64,000 nucleotides of DNA from Pelagibius sp048268885 (GTDB lineage Bacteria; Pseudomonadota; Alphaproteobacteria; Kiloniellales; Kiloniellaceae). Under the pieces are notes generated by a model. That model did not search any database. It was given only the letters and a program-made list of their open reading frames with translations, and was not told where the DNA came from. This document shows positions 32,331 through 45,509 of this stretch, in pieces (position 1 is the stretch's first letter; every line of letters begins with the position of its first letter). Where the stretch lies: contig JBLWUP010000014.1 of assembly GCA_048268885.1 (NCBI GenBank), forward strand, positions 1 through 64,000. Direction: 5' to 3'. A program made the translations under genes and the position numbers.

Positions 32331-32600
32331 ATGTTCGGTTTGCCCTCAATTCAAAAACTCATCGTCCTCGCCGCCATCGTTGCCGCGGTCTGGTACGGTT
32401 TCAAGTTCCTCGGCCGCCTGCAGGAGCAGCGCAAGGCCGAGGCCAAGCTGCACGAGGGCAAGGGCGCCAAGCCCGCCCGCAAGTCCGCCGCGCCGAAGGA
32501 CGGCGGCAAGGGGGGAGAGGTCGAGGACCTGGTGCAGTGCCCTTCCTGCGGCGCCTACATCCAGGCCGGCAGCCGCTGCGACTGCGGCCACAAGAGCTGA
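32331..32600 (+). CDS. Small membrane-anchored zinc-ribbon protein
   Basis: An 89-residue protein: one TM helix (about residues 8-26, IQKLIVLAAIVAAVWYGFKF), a Lys/Ala-rich linker and a C-terminal zinc ribbon with CPSCGAY...CDCG ligands. No enzyme domain is present. It lies 48 bp downstream of the S49 protease on the same strand and is probably co-transcribed. Function is unknown; similar small proteins occur at this locus in relatives. Confidence 0.82.
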   Translation: MFGLPSIQKLIVLAAIVAAVWYGFKFLGRLQEQRKAEAKLHEGKGAKPARKSAAPKDGGKGGEVEDLVQCPSCGAYIQAGSRCDCGHKS

Positions 32601-32609
32601 TCTCAGCCT

Positions 32610-33233
32610 TTAGCGTTCGGCGAAGGCCAGACGCACGCCCAGGCCGGCCAGCGCCAGGGCGAAGCCGCGCCGCAGCAGGGTCATGACGCTGGGCCGCTCG
32701 ATCACCTGCGCGCGGGCATAGGCGGCCAGCAGGCCGTAGCCCAGGAAGACGACCAGCGTCATTCCCATGAAGACCAGACCGAGCCCCGCCATCTGCAGGG
32801 CGACCCCGCTGCCCTGGGCGGGGACGAACTGCGGCAGGAAGGCGAGGAAGAAGATCGAGAGCTTGGGGTTCAGCAGGTTGAGGGTGATGCCGCGCCGCAG
32901 GACCGTGCTCATGCGCCGCGCCACGGCCTGCTCCCCCGCCTGCTCTTGAATGGGCAGGGCGCCGCTCTCCCGCCAGGCGCTCCAGGCCAGGTAGAGCAGG
33001 TAGGCGACTCCGGCATACTTCAGAAGCTGAAAGGCCAGGGCGCTGGCGTGCACGAGGGCAGCCAGCCCCAGGATCGAGGCGGCGATGTGCGGCACGATCC
33101 CCAGGGTGCAGCCCAGCGCCGCGAAGGCGCTCGCCCGGGCCCCCAGGCTGAGGCCGCTGGCCAGGGTGTAGATCACCCCGGTCCCGGGGGCGACGACGAT
33201 CAGAAGAGAGGTGATCAGGAATTCGGGACTCAT
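32610..33233 (-). CDS. LysE/RhtB family amino-acid exporter
   Basis: A 207-residue inner-membrane protein with about six helices. The N-terminal FLITSLLIVVAPGTGVIYTL contains the PG-TG motif and GARASAFAALGCTLGIVPHI the following conserved helix; LNLLNPKLSIFFLAFLPQFV is the family hallmark in the middle. Members export amino acids or homoserine lactones. The start is set at 33233 (MSPEFL), because the ten upstream residues are unlike the family. Convergent with the zinc-ribbon gene, divergent from glyQ. Substrate unknown. Confidence 0.9.
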   Translation of the reverse strand: MSPEFLITSLLIVVAPGTGVIYTLASGLSLGARASAFAALGCTLGIVPHIAASILGLAALVHASALAFQLLKYAGVAYLLYLAWSAWRESGALPIQEQAGEQAVARRMSTVLRRGITLNLLNPKLSIFFLAFLPQFVPAQGSGVALQMAGLGLVFMGMTLVVFLGYGLLAAYARAQVIERPSVMTLLRRGFALALAGLGVRLAFAER

Positions 33234-33354
33234 GAAGGGGCTCCAGGCTGGGCGTGGGGCCACTTTGGCCTCTTTCCCGGGCCGATTCCAGCCCCTGGCG
33301 ACAGGACGGTTGAGGGGGGCCTATTTCCCCCGGGAACCCGGGGAATCCCACGGC

Positions 33355-33383
33355 TTGATTCGGGGTGGGGCCCCCGCTAAGGT
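33355..33383 (+). promoter_or_regulatory. Candidate glyQS promoter
   Basis: TTGATT (33355-33360), a 17-bp spacer and TAAGGT (33378-33383), 56 bp before the glyQ start. The spacer length is ideal; the -10 is weak. Confidence 0.4.
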
Positions 33384-33438
33384 GCGCCGCGCTTCGCGGT
33401 GCAGCAAACCGCGGCGCCCCCAAACCGCCTGAACACAG

Positions 33439-34362
33439 ATGCCCCACGCCAATCCGGATACCTGCTTTCAGCGACTGATCCTCCGCCTGCAGGATTTCTG
33501 GGCGCGGCAGGGCTGTGTGATTCTGCAGCCCTACGACATGGAGGTGGGGGCGGGCACCTTCCATCCGGCGACCACCCTGCGCGCCCTGGGGCCCGGCAGC
33601 TGGAAGGCGGCCTACGTGCAGCCCTCGCGCCGGCCGACCGACGGGCGCTACGGCGAGAACCCCAACCGCCTGCAGCACTATTACCAGTTCCAGGTCATCC
33701 TGAAGCCCTCGCCGGCTAACAGCCAGGAACTCTACCTGGACTCGCTGAGGGCCATCGGCATCGACCCGCTGGCGCACGACATCCGCTTCGTCGAGGACGA
33801 CTGGGAAAGCCCGACCCTGGGCGCCTGGGGCCTGGGCTGGGAAGTCTGGTGCGACGGCATGGAGGTCAGCCAGTTCACCTATTTCCAGCAGGTCGGCGGC
33901 ATCGACTGCAGCCCGGTCTCCACCGAGCTGACCTACGGGCTGGAGCGCCTCATCATGTACGTGCAGGGCGTCGAGAACGTCTACGACCTGGACTGGGACG
34001 GCGTGCCCAAGGATCAGGGCGGCAAGACCTACGGCGACGTCTATCTGGCCGCCGAGCAGCAGTTCTCCGCCTTCAACTTCGAGATCGCCACCACCGAGAC
34101 CCTGTTCCAGCACTTCAAGGACGCCGAGGCGGAATGTCAGGCGATCTTGAAGTTTGGCGCCGACAACGGGCGGCCCATGCCGCTGCCGGCCTATGACCAC
34201 TGCCTGAAGGCCAGCCACGTCTTCAACCTGCTGGACGCGCGCGGCGTCATCTCGGTCACCGAGCGCCAGGCCTACATCGGCCGCGTGCGCACCCTGGCCA
34301 AGGCCTGCTGTGAAGCCTGGGTGGCGACCCAGACCCCCGGGCAAACTGGCGAGGCGGGCTGA
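33439..34362 (+). CDS. glyQ: Glycyl-tRNA synthetase alpha subunit
   Basis: The 307-residue catalytic subunit of the bacterial alpha2beta2 GlyRS, which charges tRNA-Gly. The sequence is highly conserved throughout: CFQRLILRLQDFWARQGCVI, YDMEVGAGTFHPATTLRALG, AAYVQPSRRPTDGRYGENPN, and LQHYYQFQVILKP, covering the class II motifs. It is coupled to glyS by a TGATG overlap. Confidence 0.98.
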   Translation: MPHANPDTCFQRLILRLQDFWARQGCVILQPYDMEVGAGTFHPATTLRALGPGSWKAAYVQPSRRPTDGRYGENPNRLQHYYQFQVILKPSPANSQELYLDSLRAIGIDPLAHDIRFVEDDWESPTLGAWGLGWEVWCDGMEVSQFTYFQQVGGIDCSPVSTELTYGLERLIMYVQGVENVYDLDWDGVPKDQGGKTYGDVYLAAEQQFSAFNFEIATTETLFQHFKDAEAECQAILKFGADNGRPMPLPAYDHCLKASHVFNLLDARGVISVTERQAYIGRVRTLAKACCEAWVATQTPGQTGEAG

Positions 34363-36452
34363 TGGCCGAGCTGCTCGTCGAACTCTTTTCCGAAGAGATT
34401 CCCGCGCGCATGCAGGCGCGCGCCGCCGGGGACCTGAAGCGTCTGGTGACCGAAGGCCTGAAGGCCGCGAACCTCTCTTTCGAGCGCGCCGAGGCCTTTG
34501 CCACGCCGCGCCGCCTGGCCCTGGTGATCGACGGCCTGCCGCCGCAGCAGCCGGACCTGACCGAGGAAAAGAAAGGCCCGAAGTACGGCGCGCCGGCCCA
34601 GGCGATCCAGGGCTTCATGAAGGCCAACGGCCTCAAGTCCCTGGACGATGAGGCCGAGCTGCGCGAGACCGACAAGGGCGCCTTCTATTTCATCGTGCGC
34701 CACATCGCGGGGCGGGCCAGCGCCGAGGTGCTGCCGGAGATCCTGACCAAGGCCTTCGCCGAACTGCCCTGGCCCAAGTCGATGCGCTGGGCCGGCGACA
34801 CGCAGCGCTGGGTGCGTCCGCTGCACGGCGTCGTCGCCGTCTTCGACGGGGTGGCGCTGACCGGCGCCCTGCCGATGGGCGAGGGGCGGCGGCTGCCCTT
34901 CGGCACCACCACGGCTGGCCACCGCTTCCTGGCGCCGGCGCCTTTCGACGTCATCGGCTTCGACGACTACCGGGTGAAGCTCAGCAACGCCAAGGTGGTG
35001 CTCGATGCCGCCGAGCGGCGCGCCATCATCGCCGAGCAGGCGGCGGCCCTGACCGCCGAAGCGGGCGTGAAACTGAAAGAGGACAGCGCCCTGCTGGACG
35101 AGGTGAGCGGCCTCGTCGAGTGGCCGCAGGTCCTGATGGGCCGCATCGACGCAGGCTTCATGGACCTGCCGGCCGAGGTGCTCTCGACCTCCATGCGCAG
35201 CCACCAGAAATACTTCTCCACCGAGAACGCCGACGGCAGCCTGGCCGACCGCTTCCTGCTGGCCGCCAATATGGACGCCCCGGCGGGCAGCGCGCGCGCC
35301 GAGACCATCATCGCCGGTAACGAGCGCGTGCTGCGCGCCCGCCTCGCCGATGCGCGCTTCTTCTGGGACCAGGACCGGCAGCAGCCGCTGTCGGCGCGCG
35401 TACCGTCGCTGAAAGACATCGTCTTCCACGCCAAGCTTGGCAGCGTGGCCGAGAAGGTCTCGCGCCTGGAGAGCCTGGCCGCCGAGATCAGCAACTACGT
35501 GCCCGGCGCCGACCGCGACGAGGCGCGCTCCGCCGCGCGCCTGGCCAAGGCCGATCTCGTCACCGGCATGGTCGGCGAGTTCCCGGAGTTGCAGGGCGTC
35601 ATGGGCCGCTACTACGCGCTGAACGATGGCGAGACGCCGGCGGTGGCCGAAGCGATTGCCGAGCACTATCAGCCGCTCGGCCCCAACGACGCCTGTCCCT
35701 CGGCGCCCGTGAGTGTCTGCGTCGCCCTGGCCGACAAGATCGACACCCTGGTCGGCTTCTGGATGATCGACGAGAAGCCGACCGGCTCCAAGGACCCCTA
35801 CGCGCTGCGCCGCGCCGCGCTGGGCGTCATTCGCCTGATCGTCGAGAACACGCTGCGCCTGCCGCTGACCGAGGTCTTCGCGGCGGCCCAGGGCGAATAC
35901 GCCGGTCTTGCCGCGGCGCCGGTCGCCGAGGAATTGCTCGACTTCTTCGGCGAGCGCCTGAAGGTGGTGCTGCGTGATCAGGGCGTACGCCATGACCTCA
36001 TCACCGCCGTGATGGCGCGCGGCGGCGAGGACGATCTCGTGCGCCTGCTGGCGCGGGTCGAGGCGCTCGGCTCCTTCCTCGACAGCGACGACGGCGCCAA
36101 TCTGCTGGTCGCCTACCGCCGCGCCGCGAACATCGTGCGCATCGAGGAAAAGAAAGATAAGCGTACCTACGAAGGGGGCGTGGACTCGGCCTCCCTGGCG
36201 CAGGACGAGGAGAAAACTCTTTTTTCTCACCTCTCCGATGCAGCCAAAGGGGCGCAAAGCGCGTTAAGCTCCGAGGACTTCACCGGCGCCATGGCCGCCA
36301 TGGCGCGTTTGCGCCAGCCGGTCGACGCTTTCTTCGACGAGGTGACGGTGAACGCGGAGGACGCGGCGCTGCGGGAAAACCGCCTGCAGCTGTTGAGCGC
36401 CATCGGCGCGACGCTGGCGGAGGTCGCCGACTTCTCCAAGATCGAAGGCTAA
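34362..36452 (+). CDS. glyS: Glycyl-tRNA synthetase beta subunit
   Basis: The 696-residue tRNA-binding subunit. The opening AELLVELFSEEIPARMQARA is diagnostic; HAKLGSVAEKVSRLESLA, GEFPELQGVMGRYYALNDGE and KDPYALRRAALGVIRLIVE are the conserved core blocks. The C-terminal region from about 560 is the DALR-like anticodon-binding domain. Length is normal for alphaproteobacteria. Start ATG shares its A with the glyQ TGA, so the subunits are made in a fixed ratio. Confidence 0.98.
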   Translation: MAELLVELFSEEIPARMQARAAGDLKRLVTEGLKAANLSFERAEAFATPRRLALVIDGLPPQQPDLTEEKKGPKYGAPAQAIQGFMKANGLKSLDDEAELRETDKGAFYFIVRHIAGRASAEVLPEILTKAFAELPWPKSMRWAGDTQRWVRPLHGVVAVFDGVALTGALPMGEGRRLPFGTTTAGHRFLAPAPFDVIGFDDYRVKLSNAKVVLDAAERRAIIAEQAAALTAEAGVKLKEDSALLDEVSGLVEWPQVLMGRIDAGFMDLPAEVLSTSMRSHQKYFSTENADGSLADRFLLAANMDAPAGSARAETIIAGNERVLRARLADARFFWDQDRQQPLSARVPSLKDIVFHAKLGSVAEKVSRLESLAAEISNYVPGADRDEARSAARLAKADLVTGMVGEFPELQGVMGRYYALNDGETPAVAEAIAEHYQPLGPNDACPSAPVSVCVALADKIDTLVGFWMIDEKPTGSKDPYALRRAALGVIRLIVENTLRLPLTEVFAAAQGEYAGLAAAPVAEELLDFFGERLKVVLRDQGVRHDLITAVMARGGEDDLVRLLARVEALGSFLDSDDGANLLVAYRRAANIVRIEEKKDKRTYEGGVDSASLAQDEEKTLFSHLSDAAKGAQSALSSEDFTGAMAAMARLRQPVDAFFDEVTVNAEDAALRENRLQLLSAIGATLAEVADFSKIEG

Positions 36453-36535
36453 AGACGAAGAGGCGGCGCAAAGCCGCCCTTAGCACGCGGGCCAAGCCCG
36501 GAAGGCACAACTGGCAGGAAAACGGAAAGCACAAG

Positions 36536-39205
<2,670 letters not shown>

Positions 39206-39294
39206 CACGCTCTAGACAGCCGCTCGATGGTCACCCGCGGATTTGTCCCGTGGGGATTCCGGGTAGGGTCGCAGGACGGCAGTTCATACACAGT

Positions 39295-39454
39295 TGTCGT
39301 CCCGGGGCTTGTCCCCGGGACCCATTGGCGTCAGCCCAGGGCAGTGCCTCGTGAAGTACAGGTGCCCGCCCGCTGCAGGCAGGCAACGCCCTAAATTGGC
39401 GTGACTATCAGGTGGAAAGGGCAATGGGTCCCGGCAACAAGTGCCGGGACGACA
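39295..39454. repeat. MITE-like dispersed repeat, copy 2
   Basis: A 160-bp element in the 303-bp spacer after ppdK. Left terminus 39295-39328 and right terminus 39421-39454 match those of the copy at 622-754, in the same orientation, with perfect end hairpins CCCGGGG/CCCCGGG and CCCGGCA/TGCCGGG. The 92-bp middle is unrelated to that of copy 1. The rest of the spacer holds nothing I can identify. Confidence 0.78.
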
Positions 39455-39508
39455 GTCTTCGTGTGGGAAGGATGGTGCGAGCCATTCGTTCCCGGCGCCA
39501 TCGTTCTG

Positions 39509-40288
39509 CTAGTCGTTGCGCCGCAGGTCGGTCAGGTAGCTGTTGGCCTGGCGGCTTTCGTCATAGGCTGACGGGTCGACGTTGGCGAAGAGCAGGGATG
39601 GGGCGTTGTCGTCCACAGCCGCAAGGCAGCCGCCGTCCGGTGCGACGACCCGTGACAGTCCGGCGTAGCGGAAGCGCGCATCTTCCCCGGCATGGTTGGC
39701 GTAGGCCACGAAGACCTGGTTCTCGAAGGCGCGCACCGGCACCATTTTGGTCGCGATGAAACGGGCGTGCGGGCCCTCCGGCAGGGCCGTGGGCACGACG
39801 ATGACCTCGGCGCCGGCTTCGGCCAGACGGCGTACGTTTTCGGGAAACTCCACGTCATAGCAGATCAGGAAGCCGAGCCGCCGGCCGGCGAATTCCGCGG
39901 TGGCCGGACGTATTTCCCCGGGGGTGAAGAGCGCGCGCTCGTAGTCGGCGTAGAGGTTGGTCTTTCGGTAGACGCTGGGCGCCGCGTCCCCGCGCAGCAT
40001 CGCCAGGGAATTGAACACCTGGTCGCCGTCGCGCTCGGCAAAGCCCGCGACGATGGCGATGCCGTGCCGCTCGGCGATGTCGGTCAGCCGGCGGACCTGC
40101 GGCCCCTCGGCGGGCTCGGCGAGGTCGAGGATCGCGTCGCCGGCGCCGTAGCCGGTGGTGGCGAGTTCCGGGGCGACCAGCAGCTGCGCGCCGCCGGCGG
40201 CGGCGTCCCGGGCGGCCTGCGCGAGGATCGCCAGGTTGGCCTCGACGTCGCCGGCCTCGGCGCGCATCTGCAGCAGTGCGATCTTCAT
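39509..40288 (-). CDS. Carbon-nitrogen hydrolase (nitrilase superfamily) of polyamine cluster
   Basis: A 259-residue amidase-type nitrilase. The Glu-Lys-Cys triad is visible: Glu in LLVAPELATTGYG, Lys in VYRKTNLYADYE, Cys in LGFLICYDVEFPENVRRLA. The start at 40288 (MKIALLQMRAEAGDVEANLA) overlaps the preceding permease gene as ATGA. As the last gene of an operon with a Pot-type importer and a ureohydrolase, it may cleave an amide in polyamine or arginine degradation, such as N-carbamoylputrescine or 4-guanidinobutyramide (inference; the family alone does not define the substrate). Confidence 0.9.
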   Translation of the reverse strand: MKIALLQMRAEAGDVEANLAILAQAARDAAAGGAQLLVAPELATTGYGAGDAILDLAEPAEGPQVRRLTDIAERHGIAIVAGFAERDGDQVFNSLAMLRGDAAPSVYRKTNLYADYERALFTPGEIRPATAEFAGRRLGFLICYDVEFPENVRRLAEAGAEVIVVPTALPEGPHARFIATKMVPVRAFENQVFVAYANHAGEDARFRYAGLSRVVAPDGGCLAAVDDNAPSLLFANVDPSAYDESRQANSYLTDLRRND

Positions 40289-41091
40289 GTGGACTCGTCC
40301 GAGGACCAGGCGCCGAGCAGGCGCGGCAGGTCGCCGTAGCGGGCCACCAGACCGAAGACCGCCGCGGCGATCGCCACGAAGAAGATCGAGACAGCCGCCA
40401 TGGTCGGCGTGTAGCCGTAGCGCAGGGCGTTGAAGATCTTGATCGGCAGGGTCTCCAGGGTGAAGCCGACGGTCATGTAGGCGACGATGTACTCGTTCAG
40501 CGAGAGGACGAAGGCGAAGGCGTAGCCCGAGATCAGGTAGGGGGTGATGAGGGGCAGGACGACGCTGCGGAAGACCTGGCGGTCGCCGGCGCCCATGGTG
40601 GCCGCCGCCTCGACCAGGGAACGGTCGATGGAGGCGAAGCCCAGGGACAGGGTGACCAGCGGCAGGGTGACGAAGAAGACGGCGTGGCTGATCACCGCGG
40701 TCCAGGGCGCGCCATAGGCGCCCGCGGTGGCCCAGAAGGAGAGGAAGCCGAGCGCGGTGATGACCGGCGGCAGCAGGAAGGGCGCGACGCCGAGGAAGCG
40801 GAAGACCTGCGCCCAGGGCGCCACCCGGCGCCACAGGAACCAGGCCAGCGGCATGGCGATGGCGACGGCGATGGCCGCCGAGAGCGCCGCCACCACGATC
40901 GAGGCGATCAGCGCAGAGCGCCAGTCGGCGGCGGCGAAGATCTGCGTGTACCAGGAGAGCGAGAAGCCCTCCGGCGGGAACAGCAGGGACTTCTTTTCGT
41001 TCACCGAGACGCCGGCCACCACCACCAGCGGGGCGGCCAGAAAAACGGCGATGAGCGCCATGTAGGCGTTGCGCAGCCAGGGTGGGGTCAT
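40285..41091 (-). CDS. Polyamine-type ABC transporter permease (PotC-like)
   Basis: A 268-residue inner-membrane permease with six helices. The EAA loop, in VEAATMGAGDRQVFRSVVLP followed by LITPYLISGYAFAFVLSLNE, contacts the ATPase. It resembles PotC/YdcV. It lies 13 bp after the PotB-like gene and overlaps the hydrolase start by 4 bp, so it is inside the operon. Substrate is probably a polyamine or guanidino compound. Confidence 0.92.
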   Translation of the reverse strand: MTPPWLRNAYMALIAVFLAAPLVVVAGVSVNEKKSLLFPPEGFSLSWYTQIFAAADWRSALIASIVVAALSAAIAVAIAMPLAWFLWRRVAPWAQVFRFLGVAPFLLPPVITALGFLSFWATAGAYGAPWTAVISHAVFFVTLPLVTLSLGFASIDRSLVEAAATMGAGDRQVFRSVVLPLITPYLISGYAFAFVLSLNEYIVAYMTVGFTLETLPIKIFNALRYGYTPTMAAVSIFFVAIAAAVFGLVARYGDLPRLLGAWSSDEST

Positions 41092-41104
41092 GACGGCCGC
41101 CTCC

Positions 41105-41958
41105 TCATGTCTGCAACTCCCGGCGGCCGCCGACCAGCAGGGTCAGCCCGACCAGGGCCAGGGAGATCAGCACCAGGAAGACCGCCATGGCCGCGGCGAA
41201 AGGCATGTTGGACTGATAGATCGCCTGGTCGGTGATCAGGACGGAGAGCGTCCAGTGCCGCGGCCGGCCGAGGATCTGCGGCAGCAGGTAGGAGCCCAGG
41301 GCGAAGACGAAGACCATGATCAGCGTCGCGACGATGGTGTTGCGCGAGGCCGGAATGACCACGTCGAAGAAGCCGCGCAGCGGCGAGGCGCCCAGCGTGC
41401 GCGAGGCTTCCAGCAGGGTCGGCTCCAGCCTGACCAGCGCCGGATAGAGCACCAGGATGGTGTAGGGCAGGGCCTGGTAGACCATGCCCGTCAGCACGGC
41501 GCCGAAGCCGGGCAGCAGCGCCGTCGGCTGGTCCATGAGGCCGAGGGCGACGAAGAGGTTGGTGATCCCCGCGGTGCGCGAGAACAGCGTCGACCAGGCG
41601 AACCCGATGATGACCTCGGAGAGCGAGAGCACCGAGAGCAGCGCGACCAGCCAGGCGACCTGCACCGGGCGGGTCCGGCAGGTCAGGAAATAGGTGAAGG
41701 GATAGGCCAGCAGCACGCAGCAGACGGCGACGCAGGCTGCCAGCAGCAGCGAGAAGCCCAGCACGCCGCCGAAGAAGGCGCTGAGAAAGCGCTCGTAGTT
41801 ATCCAACACGAAGTCTGTGGTGTAGAAGCCGCCCTGCTGGCGCCGAAAGAAGCTGACGGCGATCATGATGCCGAAGGGGACGACGAAGAAGACCAGCAGC
41901 ATCAGCGCCGGGAACAGAAGCGGCGCCAGGTCGGCGAGGCTGCGCGGCGGCTCCCGTC

Positions 41959-41962
<4 letters not shown>
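41105..41962 (-). CDS. Polyamine-type ABC transporter permease (PotB-like)
   Basis: A 285-residue permease with about six helices and the EAA-type loop LEASRTLGASPLRGFFDVVI. The long first periplasmic loop (about residues 35-60) is usual for PotB/YdcU. It overlaps the ATPase stop by 4 bp and precedes the PotC-like gene by 13 bp. Confidence 0.92.
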
Positions 41963-42993
<1,031 letters not shown>

Positions 42994-43032
42994 CGTTTCT
43001 TTCTCCAGTCAGCAGCCGAAGCGCTGTCCGCG

Positions 43033-43158
43033 CATCTTGCCTCGCCCTTCGAGACGCGCCACTGCGCGGCGCTCCTCAGGGTGAGGCAAGATGTGAGTTT
43101 GATTGACCTCATGCTGAGGAGCGAGCCGAAGCGAGCGTCTCGAAGCACGAGGTCAATC
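43033..43158. repeat. Paired palindromic repeat between binding protein and ATPase genes
   Basis: Two hairpins in opposite orientation. Hairpin 1 (43033-43093) has core CCTCGCCCTTCGAGACGC...CTCCTCAGGGTGAGG and outer arms CATCTTG/CAAGATG. Hairpin 2 (43101-43158) has the same core inverted (CCTCATGCTGAGGAGC...GTCTCGAAGCACGAGG) with different outer arms GATTGA/TCAATC. They lie within the polyamine operon and could lower expression downstream of the binding-protein gene. Confidence 0.8.
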
Positions 43159-43173
43159 ACGGCAGAAGGGCAG

Positions 43174-44265
43174 TCAGCCGACGATCAGCTCGGTCCACTT
43201 CTGGTTCAGCCAGTCCGACTTGCTGCCGTAGAGGTCGTAGCGCGGCACGATGGGCTCGATCTCCGACGACACGGCGGCGAACTCGTCGTCCGTCAGGTCC
43301 AGCAGGCTGCGCTTCACCGTCGGCGCGGTGCCGACCTTGCGCGAGACCAGCGCCTGGATCGACGGCTGGCTCATGTAGTCGATGAAGATGTGCGCCTCTT
43401 CCGACTTCTTCGACGCGCGCGACACGGCCCAGCAGCCGCTGTCGAGGATGCCGCCTTCCTTCGGGAAGGTCGAGCGCACCGGGTGGCCGTCGGCGGCGGC
43501 CAGGCCGGTGACGTCGTGATAATACTGCCCCATGGGAATCTCGCCGGACTTCAGGGCCTGCTCGAACTGCGCCTCGTCGCGGTACCACAGCCGCACGTTC
43601 GGCTTCACCTCGGCCAGCTTGTCGAAAGCCTTGAGGATGCCTTCCTCGCTGTCCAGCGCATCGGTGCCGCCCATGAAGGTCTTGGCCGTCACCTCCAGCA
43701 GGAAGGAGTTGGAGACCAGCGCCAGCAGACCGAGCTTGTCCTTGTTGGCCGGGTCCCAGAGGGCGGCCCAGGAAGTCGGCGCCTCGGGGTAGACGTCGGT
43801 ATTGGTCACCAGGGTGATGTACCAGGCGACCGCCCCGATGCCGGCGATGCCGCCGTCGTCGTACTTGTTCACGAAGGTGGGGATCAGGTTCTCCGTGTTC
43901 GGCAGGCGCGCCAGGTCGAGCGGGGCCCAGAGGTTGATCGATTTGCCCTTCAGCATGGCGACCTGCGACATCATGGAGACGTCGGCCGGCGCCTGGCCGG
44001 CCCGCGCCGCCTGCTCCAACTGCACCAGCCAGGCCTCGCCGGTCGGCTCGGCGACGGACTCGACCGCGATGCCCGTGGCCTTGGTGAACTCCGGGAAGAC
44101 GTGCTCGTCGAAGGAGTTCTTGAAGTAGCCGCCGTAGGCGCCGACTTTCAGGGAACGGTCCTGCGCGCGCAGCACCGAGGGCATGGCCAGCAGGCCCGCG
44201 CCGGCGAGGCCGCCGGCCATGACGCTGCGACGGCTGACGCCGGTCTTCAGAAATTTCCTGTTCAT
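43174..44265 (-). CDS. Polyamine-type ABC transporter substrate-binding protein (PotD-like), Tat-exported
   Basis: A 363-residue periplasmic protein. The signal contains SRRSVMAGGLAGAGLLAMPS with twin arginines, so export by Tat is likely. The mature part opens with SLKVGAYGGYFKNSFDEHVF, matching the spermidine/putrescine-binding family; EEAHIFIDYMSQPSIQALVS and VGTAPTVKRSLLDLTDDEFA are typical late segments. It is upstream of the PotABC-like genes and 104 bp downstream of the ureohydrolase gene, on the same strand. Ligand unproven. Confidence 0.9.
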   Translation of the reverse strand: MNRKFLKTGVSRRSVMAGGLAGAGLLAMPSVLRAQDRSLKVGAYGGYFKNSFDEHVFPEFTKATGIAVESVAEPTGEAWLVQLEQAARAGQAPADVSMMSQVAMLKGKSINLWAPLDLARLPNTENLIPTFVNKYDDGGIAGIGAVAWYITLVTNTDVYPEAPTSWAALWDPANKDKLGLLALVSNSFLLEVTAKTFMGGTDALDSEEGILKAFDKLAEVKPNVRLWYRDEAQFEQALKSGEIPMGQYYHDVTGLAAADGHPVRSTFPKEGGILDSGCWAVSRASKKSEEAHIFIDYMSQPSIQALVSRKVGTAPTVKRSLLDLTDDEFAAVSSEIEPIVPRYDLYGSKSDWLNQKWTELIVG

Positions 44266-44368
44266 CTCTCTCTTGCCTCCTCTGTCGATGGGTTCGCCGC
44301 TTTGCGCGGCTTATTGACGGAACCGGTCCTCCCAGGGTTTAAGCACTTCTCTGACAGCCCCCCGCGTC

Positions 44369-45445
44369 TCAGGTCAGGCGGGGGCTGTAGACCATCAGAC
44401 TCAGAATCTCGAACAGCACCTGCGCGCCGACCTGTGCCGTGTTGGTCGTGGTGTCGTACTGCGGCGCCACCTCGACCACGTCGCCGCCGACCAGGTTCGC
44501 GCCCTTGAGGCCGTGCAGGATCGCCAGGACCTCGCGGGTGGTCAGGCCGCCGACCTCGGGCGTGCCGGTGCCCGGCGCGAAGGCCGGGTCGATGCCGTCG
44601 ATGTCGAAGGACAGGTAGGTCGGGCCGTCGCCGATGACCTCCAGCGCCTTCTCGATGACCGCGGGAATGCCCATCTGGGGCACTTCCTCGGCATGGATCA
44701 CGGTCATGCCGCTGTCGACGGAGAACTCCCAGAGGTATTCGGCCGAGCCGCGGATGCCGATCTGCACGGTGCGGGTCGGGTCCAGCACGCCGTCCAGCAC
44801 CGCGTTGCGGAAGGGGCCGCCATGGTGGAACTTGCTGTGGTCGAAAGCGCCGCCGGTGTCGCAGTGGGCGTCGATGTGGACCATGCCGACCGGCTGCTCG
44901 CGGCCGATGGCTTTCATGATCGGATAGGTGATGGAGTGGTCGCCGCCCACCGAGAGCGGCACCACGCCGGCGGCGTAGACCTTTTCGTAGTAGCGCTCGA
45001 TGTCGTCGAGGCTGCCTTCTAGGCGGTAGCGGCTGGCGAAGGGCACGTCGCCCAGATCGGCGACGCGCAGGTCATAGACCGGCGCGCACTCCAGGACATG
45101 GTTGTAGGGGCCGATGCGCTCGATATCGCGGATCGCGCGGGGGCCGAAGCGGGCGCCGGGGCGGTTGGTGACGCCCAGGTCCATGGGCACGCCGATCAGC
45201 GCGACCTGCAGGTCGCCGAAGTCGGGATTGTCCGGGTCGAAATCGCGCTGCGGGGCGTCGAGCAGGGAGCAGATGCCGGCATAGGGCGCCATGCGCGTGC
45301 CGGACTTGTCGAAGATCTTGTTGGCCACTTTCTGAAAGGCTGGATCGAAGAGGTCGCCCCCGTGACCCTGGCCGTATTTTTCCCGCAAGGAGTCCAGTTT
45401 TTCGCGGTCCCAAGCCATTTGTTCGCCATCCCACAATGTCCGCAC
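44369..45445 (-). CDS. speB: Ureohydrolase (agmatinase/guanidinobutyrase family)
   Basis: A 358-residue Mn-dependent hydrolase that removes urea from a guanidino compound. Metal ligands are in VPLSVGGDHSITYPIMKA, MVHIDAHCDTGGAFDH and YLSFDIDGIDPAFAPGTGTP. Family members include agmatinase, guanidinobutyrase and guanidinopropionase; motifs alone do not separate them, so speB is only the generic symbol. The start at GTG 45445 is uncertain; an in-frame ATG lies at 45418. First gene of a six-gene operon with the Pot-like importer and the nitrilase-family hydrolase, divergent from a LysR regulator. Confidence 0.9.
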   Translation of the reverse strand: MRTLWDGEQMAWDREKLDSLREKYGQGHGGDLFDPAFQKVANKIFDKSGTRMAPYAGICSLLDAPQRDFDPDNPDFGDLQVALIGVPMDLGVTNRPGARFGPRAIRDIERIGPYNHVLECAPVYDLRVADLGDVPFASRYRLEGSLDDIERYYEKVYAAGVVPLSVGGDHSITYPIMKAIGREQPVGMVHIDAHCDTGGAFDHSKFHHGGPFRNAVLDGVLDPTRTVQIGIRGSAEYLWEFSVDSGMTVIHAEEVPQMGIPAVIEKALEVIGDGPTYLSFDIDGIDPAFAPGTGTPEVGGLTTREVLAILHGLKGANLVGGDVVEVAPQYDTTTNTAQVGAQVLFEILSLMVYSPRLT

Positions 45446-45509
45446 GCCGTCTCACCCGAGATACTGCTGAATCCACATTGCGACGGCAATTGACATTGTT
45501 GTAGCGTTC

